Source: Candidatus Anammoxibacter sp.
Lineage (GTDB): Bacteria > Planctomycetota > Brocadiia > Brocadiales > Anammoxibacteraceae
Length of the DNA stretch: 64,000 nt
Reading direction: 5' to 3'
NCBI GenBank assembly: GCA_021777105.1
Contig: JAIQZQ010000094.1
Location: forward strand, 1 to 64,000
The notes under the pieces were generated by a model, which ran no database searches, was not told where the DNA came from, and was given only the letters and a program-made list of their open reading frames with translations. The position numbers were made by a program, and so were the translations under genes. Shown piece by piece: positions 33,434 to 42,447 of this stretch (position 1 is its first letter; each line of letters starts with the position of its first letter).

Positions 33434-34639
33434 CTATTTCGCCGTGATTTCAACTTCGTAGCCGCGTGATCTTAGCTCTTTGAGCAGCGCGTTAACTTCG
33501 TCAAAGCCTTTTACTTCCAGTTTGAAGTCGATTTTTGTCTTTCTGAACGGTAAGTCAAATGTGTTGCGGCCATGTTCAATGTTCAGGATATTGATGCCGA
33601 AATCGCCTATTATACCGGTAAGCAGCGATAAAACGCCGGGGGCGTCAGGCAGATCTATGCATATGTGAACAAGGCGGCCTGATTTAACAAGGCCGCGTTC
33701 CATTATTTTTGCGAGTGTGCTTATAGCAATATTGCCACCGCTTACAACCAGAGCGGTTTTAAGGCCGTGCAGTGAGACCTTGCCGTACAAAGCGGCGGTC
33801 AGGGCCATTGCGCCGGCGCCTTCAACAAGCAGTTTTGAGCGCTCAAGCATCATTATTATAACGCTGGCTATCTCTTCGTCGTCTACCAGCACGATCTCGT
33901 CCACATACTTCTTTGTAAGATCAAACGTTCTTTTGCACACATGCCTAACTGCAACGCCGTCGGCGATTGTGTTTGCGTATTCAAGCATATGTAATTTCTT
34001 GGTGTCAATAGAAGTCTTCATCGCGGCTGAACCGGAAGATTGGACGCCTATAATTTTGATGTCCGGGTTAATGGATTTTGCGGCGACGGCTATGCCTGAA
34101 ATAAGCCCGCCGGCGCCGACTGGAACAACTATGGCCTGCATATCAGGCGCTTTTTCCAATATTTCAAGCGCTACAGTGCCGTGGCCGGCGATTACTTTTG
34201 GGTCGTCGTAGGATGAAATATATGCGCCTTTGTTTTTTTCGTTAATCTCTTTGGCTACGTCGCACGCTTCGTCAAAATCTTTGCCTTCCAGCACAACTTC
34301 CGCGCCGTAATTTCTGGTTGCTTCCACTTTTTCAACCGGCGTTACAACGGGCATGACGATAGTGGCTTTCTTCCCGCATTTAGCCGCGGCAAATGCGACG
34401 CCCTGCGCTTGATTACCGGCGGACGCGGTTGTTACCTTTGCGCCTTTCTTTTTAATGGAAGCTATTTTGGAGTAAGCGCCTCGCACCTTGACGGAGCCTG
34501 TGCGTTGAAGATTTTCAAGTTTAAGGAAAATGTTTCCGCCGGTTATGTTGCTGTACTTTTCAGAGTAGTCGAGCGGGGTTTCATTAATTATGCCTTTTAA
34601 AACTTTTTGAGCGTCCTGTACATCAGATAATTTTACCAT
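33434..34639 (-). CDS. ilvA: Threonine ammonia-lyase with C-terminal ACT domain
   Basis: This PLP enzyme deaminates threonine to 2-oxobutyrate. The PLP Lys51 lies in RTGSVKVRGAYSK (the usual GSFK reads GSVK), the phosphate loop is VPVGAGGLISG, and ASAGNQAQGVAFAA matches the substrate loop. The last 80 residues (SGRLVHICIDLPDAPGVLSL...NILNIEHGRN, in part) form one ACT domain, implying allosteric control by amino acids. Length 401 is that of the short TdcB/IlvA form. It belongs functionally with ilvB and cimA. valS follows upstream, about 100 bp away. Confidence 0.93.
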   Translation of the reverse strand: MVKLSDVQDAQKVLKGIINETPLDYSEKYSNITGGNIFLKLENLQRTGSVKVRGAYSKIASIKKKGAKVTTASAGNQAQGVAFAAAKCGKKATIVMPVVTPVEKVEATRNYGAEVVLEGKDFDEACDVAKEINEKNKGAYISSYDDPKVIAGHGTVALEILEKAPDMQAIVVPVGAGGLISGIAVAAKSINPDIKIIGVQSSGSAAMKTSIDTKKLHMLEYANTIADGVAVRHVCKRTFDLTKKYVDEIVLVDDEEIASVIIMMLERSKLLVEGAGAMALTAALYGKVSLHGLKTALVVSGGNIAISTLAKIMERGLVKSGRLVHICIDLPDAPGVLSLLTGIIGDFGINILNIEHGRNTFDLPFRKTKIDFKLEVKGFDEVNALLKELRSRGYEVEITAK

Positions 34640-34679
34640 TTAATTTTCCTTAAAAATTTTGCTATGTTTTGTTAATACA

Positions 34680-34742
34680 GTATTTGGTAATCGGGTAATC
34701 GGTAATCATCAGCAGCCGGCTGCCGGCGTCCAGTATCCAGTT
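34680..34742. repeat. Mixed heptamer and GCCGGC repeat cluster between ilvA and valS
   Basis: GGTAATC units (three, imperfect), then GCCGGCTGCCGG and TCCAGTATCCAG. It combines the motifs of the arrays at 1-136 and 7057-7133 and the segment at 26425-26445, directly after the valS stop. Confidence 0.7.
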
Positions 34743-34745
34743 CTG

Positions 34746-37457
34746 CTACCCTGGAATGCCGTCAATCGTTCCCTTAAGTTTAGCAATTTGCTCTAAGAGT
34801 TCGCTTTCTCGTTCGCGCTCTTTTGCCACTACATTGTCAGGGGCCTTTTCAACAAAATTTTTGTTGTTAAGTTTGTTTTGCACTATGCCAAGATATTTCT
34901 CAAACTCCTGAAGCTTCTTTTGTTGTCTCTCTTTTTCAACGTCAAGGTCGATCAGGCCTTCAAGCGGCACAAATAGTTGAGTTTGACCAACCACCTCGCT
35001 TGCCGTGTCTGCTGGTTTGGCGACATCTTTATCAATTGTTATTGATTCAAGATTGGCGATCTGTTTCAAGAATGACGTCTGTTTTACCAGCGTCTTTGCT
35101 TCATTCTCCTCCGGGGTTGATATGAGTAGCTTGAGCGATTGTTTCTCAGGAATATTTGTTTTGTTCCTGATATTGCGCACCGCGCGAATGATATCCTGCA
35201 AAAACGCCATCTCGCTTTCAACCTCTTCAGAACTGAATTCATTTTTCAGCTCAGGCCATGAAGCAGCCATTATCGTCTCAAAGTCCATACTGTTCATTAA
35301 TCCACAGTCGTCAATTTCAGACTTAAGCTCCTTCATTTTTTGCCAGATCTCTTCAGTTAAAAACGGGGCAAAAGGGTGAAGCAGCCTAAAAGCGCTGTCC
35401 AGCACATGCAACAACACATTTTGCGCCGTTATTACGCTTGTTTTCTCCGGGCCGTTGGTATCCGCATCGTTAAATCGCGGTTTGATTATCTCAAGATACC
35501 AGTCGCAGAAGTCGTGCCAGAAAAATTCATAAATGGTTTTAAGGGCTTCGTTGAACCTGAAATTTTCAAGAGCGTCGGTTGTGTTTTTAATGGCAGAGTT
35601 AAGCCGGCTTATAATCCATAAGTCTTCAAAACCGTAATCGCTTTTTTCAATCTTGCAATCAGACGCAGCCTCTTTGCCCGGTTTTACATTCATTAATGCA
35701 AACCTGGCCGCATTCCATAATTTATTCGCGAAGTTGCGGCCCATTTCAAATTTGCCTTCCGACAGTTTTATGTCCTGGCCCTCTGTTGTCAGCAAAATGA
35801 GCGAGACCCTTACTGCGTCGGCGCCGTACTGATCAATCATTTTAAGGGGGTCAATGCCGTTGCCGAGAGATTTGCTCATCTTTCTGCCGATCTCATCAAG
35901 GATAGTGCCGTGGATATAAACATTGCTAAACGGCTCCTTCTCCATTATTTCGAGCCCCATCATAACCATCCTGGCCACCCAGAAATATATTATGCCTCTA
36001 TCTGTTACAAGAGTGGTGGTGGGATAATAATAATCCAGCTCTTTCGTCTTATCCGGCCACCCCATTGTTGAAAAAGGCCATAGCGCGGAGCTAAACCATG
36101 TGTCGAGCACGTCGGTTTCCTGCCGCAGATTTGAGCTTTGGCATTTAGCGCACGCTGTAGGTTGCTCCTTCTCAACATTTATTTCATTGCAATCCTCGCA
36201 ATACCAGGCCGGAATCCTGTGACCCCACCATATCTGCCTTGATATGCACCAGTCTCTAACGTTTTCCAGCCAGCTTAAATAGATTTTTGTCCAACGTTCA
36301 GGAAAAAAAGCGACCTTATTATCGTTTGACGCATCAATGGCGGCCTTAGCCAATGGTTTCATCTTTATAAACCACTGGTTCGACAAATAGGGCTCTATAA
36401 CAGTGTAGCAACGGTAACAATGCCCGACTGAGTGGGTGTGAGGCTCGACTTTGCCTATCAGGTCTTTTAGTTTCAGCTCTTCAATTATGGCTTCGCGGCA
36501 TTCGTACCTGTCCGTGCCGGCGTAATCGCCTGCGTGCTCATTCATGGTTCCGTCGTCGTTCATTACAATAAGCGGCTCTAAATTGTGCCGCAGCGACATT
36601 TCAAAGTCGTTGTTGTCATGCGCGGGTGTAATCTTTACTACGCCGGTGCCAAAATCTTTGTCCACAAATTCGTCGGCGTAAACTTTTATCTCTCTGTTAA
36701 CAATAGGCAGAATGAGCGTTTCGCCTATCATGTCCTTATACCGTTCGTCATTTGGGTTTACAGCTACGGCAACATCGCCGACCATGGTCTCGGGCCGGGT
36801 TGTGGCCACAGTCAAAAATAGATGCGGTTCATCGCGGAACGCATATTTCACATGCCATAAGTGGCCTTCATGTTCTTCATGTTCGACCTCGTCGTCGGCC
36901 AGAGCGGTTTTGCATCTTGGGCACCAGTTTATAACATAATAGCCCTTGTATATCAGGCCTTTCTTATAAAGTCGCGCAAAAGTGTCGCGCACGGCGGATG
37001 AGAGGCCGTCGTCCATGGTAAAACGCTCACGTTCCCAATCGCACGCGCTGCCCAACTTCTTAAGCTGTTTAATTATGGTTGAGCCGTATTCGGCTTTCCA
37101 GTCCCATACTTTCTTTATAAACTCATCGCGGCCGATAGCCTCCTTATTGGTTCCGTTTTTTGCAAGATCCCTTTCAACTACATTTTGGGTGGCGATTCCG
37201 GCGTGATCGGTCCCGGGCATCCATAGGGTGTTGTAGCCTTGCATGCGGCGCCAGCGGATCAATATGTCCTGCAAAGTGTTGTTCAGGGCGTGCCCCATAT
37301 GCAACACGCCTGTTATGTTGGGAGGGGGGATGACTATTGAATACGGTTTTTTGTTATTGTCGGGTTCGCTATGGAAGTGGCCATTTTCGCTCCAAAACTC
37401 GTACCACTTGTCCTCAATCTCTTTTGGATTGTATTTTGTCGATAAACTTTCGCTCAT
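34746..37457 (-). CDS. valS: Valyl-tRNA synthetase
   Basis: This class I synthetase charges tRNA-Val. HIGH motif as HMGH (residues 53-56, PNITGVLHMGHALN), KMSKS as RKMSKSLGNGIDP, the editing (CP1) domain contains VATTRPETMVGDVAVAV, and zinc-type Cys pairs occur in CPRC and CEDC/CAKC. The C-terminal coiled-coil arm (about 65 residues) is present. Length 903 is normal. ilvA is about 100 nt downstream on the same strand. Confidence 0.97.
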   Translation of the reverse strand: MSESLSTKYNPKEIEDKWYEFWSENGHFHSEPDNNKKPYSIVIPPPNITGVLHMGHALNNTLQDILIRWRRMQGYNTLWMPGTDHAGIATQNVVERDLAKNGTNKEAIGRDEFIKKVWDWKAEYGSTIIKQLKKLGSACDWERERFTMDDGLSSAVRDTFARLYKKGLIYKGYYVINWCPRCKTALADDEVEHEEHEGHLWHVKYAFRDEPHLFLTVATTRPETMVGDVAVAVNPNDERYKDMIGETLILPIVNREIKVYADEFVDKDFGTGVVKITPAHDNNDFEMSLRHNLEPLIVMNDDGTMNEHAGDYAGTDRYECREAIIEELKLKDLIGKVEPHTHSVGHCYRCYTVIEPYLSNQWFIKMKPLAKAAIDASNDNKVAFFPERWTKIYLSWLENVRDWCISRQIWWGHRIPAWYCEDCNEINVEKEQPTACAKCQSSNLRQETDVLDTWFSSALWPFSTMGWPDKTKELDYYYPTTTLVTDRGIIYFWVARMVMMGLEIMEKEPFSNVYIHGTILDEIGRKMSKSLGNGIDPLKMIDQYGADAVRVSLILLTTEGQDIKLSEGKFEMGRNFANKLWNAARFALMNVKPGKEAASDCKIEKSDYGFEDLWIISRLNSAIKNTTDALENFRFNEALKTIYEFFWHDFCDWYLEIIKPRFNDADTNGPEKTSVITAQNVLLHVLDSAFRLLHPFAPFLTEEIWQKMKELKSEIDDCGLMNSMDFETIMAASWPELKNEFSSEEVESEMAFLQDIIRAVRNIRNKTNIPEKQSLKLLISTPEENEAKTLVKQTSFLKQIANLESITIDKDVAKPADTASEVVGQTQLFVPLEGLIDLDVEKERQQKKLQEFEKYLGIVQNKLNNKNFVEKAPDNVVAKERERESELLEQIAKLKGTIDGIPG

Positions 37458-37490
37458 TTTAATTAGTTAATGTTAAACTTTAATAACCGT

Positions 37491-39449
37491 TTACTGCTCG
37501 CCGGCGGCAAGCTTCGTGGTTGATTTTAAATTATTCTCTTCATATGAAACCTGTAGGTCCATCATTTTAAGCGGTATGGACCCAAGCAAAGGTTTTGAGC
37601 CGGCGGGCAACTCTATTGCCCGTGAATGGCATGTTTTACCCTGCGCAGTAATTTCCGTGATACCCATAATGCGGTACTCGTGTTCGCCGGCATCCGACGT
37701 GTAGACTCTGATTTTGCCTAGTTCTTCAAGGTTTAACCGCTCAATTATATCGGCCGGCAGGGCAAGGTCGGCTATTTCCGTGTCTACTACGGCTTCAAGC
37801 TCAATGCTTTCGCCCTTTTTATCATCGGCCAGGTAGCTGTTTTGCCAATTTTTAACATCAATTTTGACGTTGAACTTTCCGTTCGATTTTTTTTCAATAT
37901 CTTTTAACAATTTGTACTCAACACTGTCCACAAGGGCCTGCCAGCTCGCCTCAATCAGGTTTTCCGACACTCCTACCGTGCCCCAGATATCTTCATTATC
38001 CTTTGATTCAATAACCACGCGCACTTTGGCGGCTGTTCCGCTTTTAGGATTGATTACACGCACCTTGAAATCCGCCAGCCGCATGTTTGCCAGGGATGGG
38101 TAGTAGTTTTCAAGCGCTTTCCTCAGCGCCGAATCAAGCGCATGCACTGGGCCGTCGCCCTCGCCCACCGTGAATTCAGTGTTGCCGTTGACGTTTACTT
38201 TTACAATAGCTTCGCTTATGGGCACGCCGTCCTTGTTTTTTTCAACCATAACCCTGAACTCTTCCAGCTCAAAAAACGTTTTATGTTTGCCGACGGCCTT
38301 TTTAACAAGCAACACAAAAGAGCCTTCAGCCGACTCAAACTGATAACCTTCGTTTTCAAGCTCCTGCACCTGGTTCAGGATCTTTCTCATTACCTCTTTG
38401 TCCTGCGTCAGGCTGTATTTTTCAGTTTTTGCGAGAATGCTTGCCCCGCCTGAGAGTTCGGAAATCAATATCCTTCTCTCATTGCCTACTTTTTCAGGCT
38501 CTATGTGCTCATACGTCTCCTTGTTTTTAGCTACCGCGTGGGCGTGCAACCCGCCTTTGTGGGTAAACGCGCTCTTGCCGACAAATGGCTGGTTTTGACG
38601 CGGGATCATATTAACCGTCTCATAAACGTATCGCGACACATCGGTAATCTTTTGCAGGTTTGTTTCGTCAAAACAGGCGAAACTCGTCTTTAAAGTGAGA
38701 TTAGAGACTACCGAGCATAAATCCGCGTTGCCGCAACGTTCGCCAATGCCGTTAATTGTTCCCTGAACCTGCCTGGCTCCGTTATTGACCGCAATTATTG
38801 AATTTGCGACTGCCGCGTCTGAGTCGTTATGCGCATGAATGCCTAAAGTTGCGTTTATGTAACCATTTACAAGTTTGACGATATCGCCCAGCTCCAAGGG
38901 GAGGCAGCCTCCGTTGGTGTCGCAAAGCGCAATTACATCGGCCCCGGCATCTTCAGCGGTTTTAATTACTTTAATCGCGTAATCTGGATTTCGTTTATAA
39001 CCGTCAAAAAAATGCTCGGCGTCAAACACGACTTCCCTGTTTCTTGACTTTAAATAGGTTATAGTATCGTCAACCATTCTGAGATTTTCGTCCAGCGTGG
39101 TCTGAAGCACTTCGGTCACGTGAAAATCCCAGCTTTTGCCCACAACCGTCACAACCGGGGTTTCTACTGAGAGCAACGCGTTTACTCCTTGATCGGTTTC
39201 GGGAGTTGCGCCGGCCTTTCGAGTGCTGCCGAACGCGGCGACTTTCGCTTTTTTAAGCGAGAGGTTTTTTATCTCTTTAAAAAAACTGATATCCTTTGGA
39301 TTTGACAAAGGATAGCCGCCTTCAATGTAATCAACCCCCAAATCGTCCAGTTTCAAAGCTATCAGTATTTTATCCTGGCCGGACAACGACACTCCCTCGG
39401 CCTGCGTCCCGTCCCTCAATGTGGTGTCATAAATTGTAACTTTTTCCAT
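37491..39449 (-). CDS. cimA: Citramalate synthase fused to a retropepsin-like domain
   Basis: Residues 1-518 are a complete CimA: the HMGL-like barrel starts IYDTTLRDGTQAEGVSLS, with DTNGG and GIHAHNDSDAAVANS as metal and substrate motifs, followed by the LeuA-type dimer domain ending near LVDSVEYKLLKDI. CimA makes citramalate from pyruvate and acetyl-CoA, an entry to 2-oxobutyrate and isoleucine. Residues about 524-652 are extra: KFNVKIDVKNW, AVVDTEIADLALPADII, and AGSKPLLGSIPLKMMDLQV match the fold pattern of bacterial clan AA aspartic proteases. The catalytic Asp (556) is kept but the DTG is DTE. Normal CimA is about 520-540 residues, so this is a C-terminal fusion. It starts 33 nt upstream of valS and may be co-transcribed. 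Confidence 0.93.
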   Translation of the reverse strand: MEKVTIYDTTLRDGTQAEGVSLSGQDKILIALKLDDLGVDYIEGGYPLSNPKDISFFKEIKNLSLKKAKVAAFGSTRKAGATPETDQGVNALLSVETPVVTVVGKSWDFHVTEVLQTTLDENLRMVDDTITYLKSRNREVVFDAEHFFDGYKRNPDYAIKVIKTAEDAGADVIALCDTNGGCLPLELGDIVKLVNGYINATLGIHAHNDSDAAVANSIIAVNNGARQVQGTINGIGERCGNADLCSVVSNLTLKTSFACFDETNLQKITDVSRYVYETVNMIPRQNQPFVGKSAFTHKGGLHAHAVAKNKETYEHIEPEKVGNERRILISELSGGASILAKTEKYSLTQDKEVMRKILNQVQELENEGYQFESAEGSFVLLVKKAVGKHKTFFELEEFRVMVEKNKDGVPISEAIVKVNVNGNTEFTVGEGDGPVHALDSALRKALENYYPSLANMRLADFKVRVINPKSGTAAKVRVVIESKDNEDIWGTVGVSENLIEASWQALVDSVEYKLLKDIEKKSNGKFNVKIDVKNWQNSYLADDKKGESIELEAVVDTEIADLALPADIIERLNLEELGKIRVYTSDAGEHEYRIMGITEITAQGKTCHSRAIELPAGSKPLLGSIPLKMMDLQVSYEENNLKSTTKLAAGEQ

Positions 39450-39759
39450 AATGCTTGCGGCAAATAGCCGAAAATTAACTGTTTATAGATCAGAATAACC
39501 TTAATTAGCAGTAAATAAACATGACATCATAGCAAAAACGCGCGGATAATCTTACAAAAAAACAAATTTTTAACTGATTTTATCTTTTTTTTACTTTTTA
39601 TGAAAAATGGTAATCGGCAACATTAGCGCTTACGGGTACGGCAAGGACATTGAAGTCCTTGCCGGCGCATTGGCAATGCAACAATGGGGCATACGTTTGA
39701 TACTTGAGCAAGAAAAATTGGAACTTTCACACTATCCTGCTGTATTTATTGAGTTTTAG
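39450..39759. other. Intergenic region upstream of cimA
   Basis: The gap of about 310 bp contains the hairpin at 39639-39664 and a 50-codon frame on the plus strand (39607-39759, ATG to TAG) without ribosome site or recognisable family. That frame runs through the hairpin and is not called as a gene, though it could be a gene fragment. Confidence 0.5.
39639..39664. repeat. Perfect 10-bp hairpin CGGCAAGGAC-ATTGAA-GTCCTTGCCG
   Basis: A 10-bp stem with a 6-nt loop, similar in style to the other intergenic palindromes but with its own sequence. No T-run follows in either direction. Confidence 0.7.
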
Positions 39760-41043
39760 TCATACACCCATTTTACCTTCAATTAGAAAACGCCAAACCG
39801 GCGTTATTTTTATAGTGTAGCCGGCTTCCTCAATTATATCCTCGGTGTTTGCCGTCAGAATTACGCCTTCTTTCAGGTCAAACTCTTTTAGAGCCTTTAC
39901 TAATCCATCCACTTCGCGTTTCTTATTATTCATGTTCAGCTCCCAACACACCTGATATGCGGCTACAATTTTTAGGTTTTTTTTTATAATAAAATCGCAC
40001 TCAACATAATAATTGTCCCAATAATAAATCTCAAAATCTTCCAGAAAGCCTCTTCTTTTTAACTCAATCGCAATAATGTTTTCCAGATATCGTCCCCTGT
40101 TTTGGGAAAAACTAAACGTTAGGGCGTTGATTATTCCATTATCAATTACGTAAACTTTTTTAAAAGAAGAGAGTTGGGATTTTAGCTTGTATGAAAATTT
40201 ACTGATGTTGAAAATGAGGAATGTGTTCTCTAAATACTTTATATAGTTTTGTGTTGTGTGAAAATCTTTTAGCTTAAGATGGTTTGTCAGCCTGTTTATT
40301 GAAATTTTTGACGCAAAATTATTTACCAGCAGCAATGCTAATTCTTCAAGGGCAATGTGGTATTTTATTTTGTATCTGACGACCACATCCTTTGTAATAA
40401 TTGATGAAAACAGGTTTCGTAAAAACTCTTTGCCGAATTTATAGTAATCGAAAATACCTCCATAATTTAAATATTGATCAAATAGGGCGTATATCTCGCT
40501 TTTGGCCTTTGTTGAATATATTGATGCTTCGGTCAATTGCATGGAGTTGAAATCGATGAATTCCGCAAAGCTTAGTGGATATAATTCAAAGTCCACATAT
40601 CTTCCGGTTAAATGCGTTGACAGCTCTTTACTCAACAGGTTTGCGTTTGATCCGGTTATAATTACCTTATATTTTTCCCGCAATCTGTTAATGAACAATT
40701 CCCAGCCTTTAATATTTTGAATTTCGTCAAAAACTATTGAATCGAAATGTGGTTGTAGTTCATAAAAACATTGCAAAACGAGGTTTAAATGCTCAGTTTT
40801 TAGCTCTATTAAACGTTCATCATCAAAGTTTAAAAATACATAATTGGCTTTGCTGAACAGGAGATGGCTGAAAAATGATTTGCCGGCTCTTCTTGGACCG
40901 CTAATTAACAACAGGTTTGGGTGTGAGATGTACTTTTTGCATTTAGTAATCCCGTCTCTCTGAACAATAGTTTCCCTATTGATCTTTTCAACGAGGTCCT
41001 TTTTTTGATCGACAATCACATTTTTTATAATATCTGAATTCAT
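39760..41043 (-). CDS. AAA_14/DUF4143-type ATPase
   Basis: This roughly 427-residue ATPase has Walker A LISGPRRAGKSFFSHL, Walker B HFDSIVFDEIQNI, sensor-like VIITGSNANLL and the box LTGRYVDFELYPLSFAEFI, the standard order for AAA_14 proteins with a C-terminal DUF4143 domain (endonuclease-like). Such proteins are widespread and mostly uncharacterised; some are linked to mobile or conflict systems. The start is ATG at 41041-41043; the frame continues upstream through a tandem repeat that looks like promoter DNA. Low G+C compared with neighbours suggests recent acquisition. Confidence 0.88.
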   Translation of the reverse strand: MNSDIIKNVIVDQKKDLVEKINRETIVQRDGITKCKKYISHPNLLLISGPRRAGKSFFSHLLFSKANYVFLNFDDERLIELKTEHLNLVLQCFYELQPHFDSIVFDEIQNIKGWELFINRLREKYKVIITGSNANLLSKELSTHLTGRYVDFELYPLSFAEFIDFNSMQLTEASIYSTKAKSEIYALFDQYLNYGGIFDYYKFGKEFLRNLFSSIITKDVVVRYKIKYHIALEELALLLVNNFASKISINRLTNHLKLKDFHTTQNYIKYLENTFLIFNISKFSYKLKSQLSSFKKVYVIDNGIINALTFSFSQNRGRYLENIIAIELKRRGFLEDFEIYYWDNYYVECDFIIKKNLKIVAAYQVCWELNMNNKKREVDGLVKALKEFDLKEGVILTANTEDIIEEAGYTIKITPVWRFLIEGKMGV

Positions 41044-41105
41044 AATACAAATATTATAAAATATTTGGACTGGCAATACAAATATTATAAAATATTTGGG
41101 TTGGC
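41044..41105 (-). promoter_or_regulatory. Duplicated 31-bp promoter-like unit before the ATPase gene
   Basis: Two nearly identical 31-bp units (41044-41074 and 41075-41105) lie directly upstream of the start codon. On the minus strand each gives a TATAAT with a TTGTAT or TTGGGT 17 nt before, i.e. two stacked sigma-70-like promoters. The upstream end has the palindrome GGGTTGCCAACCC. It may be a regulated or phase-variable promoter. Confidence 0.55.
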
Positions 41106-41115
41106 AACCCAAGTA

Positions 41116-42447
41116 TTAGAGAGAAGGAGCTATTTTTAAAATATAGCTCCAGATTCGGCAAATCAGGTTTTTAACCGCATAGGCGGAGAATATGATCATT
41201 ACCGGCTCAATGGTTCGCCTATACTGCGGCTCGACAAGGGTTAATGAGTGCAATATTGAAAACGCCGCAAATAGCAGGATGAACAGCAAGGCCTCTTTTT
41301 GGCGGTATAATGCAAGAAATGCCCCAAACGCGCCTGTAATCAGGATAGGCAGCCAAAGTATGTTTCTTAGCAGGGGGAACCTTGAATATGGTTCACCATT
41401 TATAACAAGTTGCGAGAAGCGTTTTGGAAATACCCAGAAATAGCAAAATTTTTTAACGGATAGGGCTATAGTCCGTTTCGGGTTGTCCACCATATACTTA
41501 ATTGTTATATTTTGCAGGCGCTTGTATCTCTCCACTTCATTCATTCCGGCTAAGACATCTCTTTCTGTTTTTGTTAAGAGAAGGTCATCCACCAGCGCGG
41601 CCTGGTTGCCCTTTGTGGGGACTATGGTAATGCCGGATGCAACTGCATTGTTGCCTCTCCATAAATTAAGGCCGAATTGCGATTTAACCGGGATGAACGC
41701 ATGAAAAACCTTGTAATTTCTGACTGTCCATGGGGCGATTGCCAGAACGGTGAATAGGGCGATTATCGCCGTTCTTTTGCAAAATACAGTTAGTTTTATT
41801 GGCCGGTATTTAATAAAGAGCCAAAAGCAGGCAAATGGGGCAAAAGGTATAATTGCCGGATTAAGAAGGGCGGTTGCGCCTAATGCCGCGCCAAGTATCA
41901 CGGCGGTTCGCGTTTTCCACTTTTCGCCGAGATGTATGAGGATTAATAATATAAGGGGCATCAGAAACGCAAAAAAGATGGTTTGAGAGATCTCCTGTGA
42001 AAGATATGCGTGTATGGGGTAAAAGGCGATAATCAGTCCTGCAATAATAGCGGTTTTCTTTCCATAGACTTTTAGCGTAATCATATAAATAATCACGCAT
42101 GTCAATGCGCCTAAAAAGGCCTGGAAGAATTCAATAAATATGAACCGGGTCGGTCCGAATATTTCGTAAACGGCAGCGAGGAAATATGGATAAACAGGGG
42201 CCTTAAATGCGGTAAGGGCAACAGGTCCAAGGTGGGCGCTGCCGGCAAACATGTTGCGCTCGACTATGTTGTCGGCGATCCTGCCGTACTCGTAAGTTTG
42301 CGGGGAGACGAAGTCGCCAAAAACTAAGACAATGATCGCGCGAAACACAAACCCGGCTATAAAAATAAAAAGCGGTATTGTCAATGAGTCCACGCGCGAA
42401 ACATCGTCAATTACTTTTTTTATGATTAATCCGGTTCTGTTCTCCAT
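41116..42447 (-). CDS. PMT_2-type membrane glycosyltransferase
   Basis: 443 residues with about ten hydrophobic segments. The layout (TM helix, then periplasmic loop YEYGRIADNIVER, FKAPVYPYFLAAVYEIFG, then further TM helices) resembles dolichyl-phosphate-mannose/ArnT-like GT-C glycosyltransferases, which transfer a sugar from a polyprenyl phosphate donor. Its ATG overlaps the upstream response regulator's stop by one base (TAATG), so translation is coupled. The acceptor (lipid, protein or polysaccharide) is unknown. Confidence 0.8.
   Translation of the reverse strand: MENRTGLIIKKVIDDVSRVDSLTIPLFIFIAGFVFRAIIVLVFGDFVSPQTYEYGRIADNIVERNMFAGSAHLGPVALTAFKAPVYPYFLAAVYEIFGPTRFIFIEFFQAFLGALTCVIIYMITLKVYGKKTAIIAGLIIAFYPIHAYLSQEISQTIFFAFLMPLILLILIHLGEKWKTRTAVILGAALGATALLNPAIIPFAPFACFWLFIKYRPIKLTVFCKRTAIIALFTVLAIAPWTVRNYKVFHAFIPVKSQFGLNLWRGNNAVASGITIVPTKGNQAALVDDLLLTKTERDVLAGMNEVERYKRLQNITIKYMVDNPKRTIALSVKKFCYFWVFPKRFSQLVINGEPYSRFPLLRNILWLPILITGAFGAFLALYRQKEALLFILLFAAFSILHSLTLVEPQYRRTIEPVMIIFSAYAVKNLICRIWSYILKIAPSL

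Noticed and set aside
33251-33469. 72-codon frame on the plus strand
   Set aside because: It translates a repeat and a hairpin and overlaps the end of ilvA.
39607-39759. 50-codon frame on the plus strand
   Set aside because: No ribosome site, runs through a perfect hairpin, no recognisable family; possibly a gene fragment but not supported.
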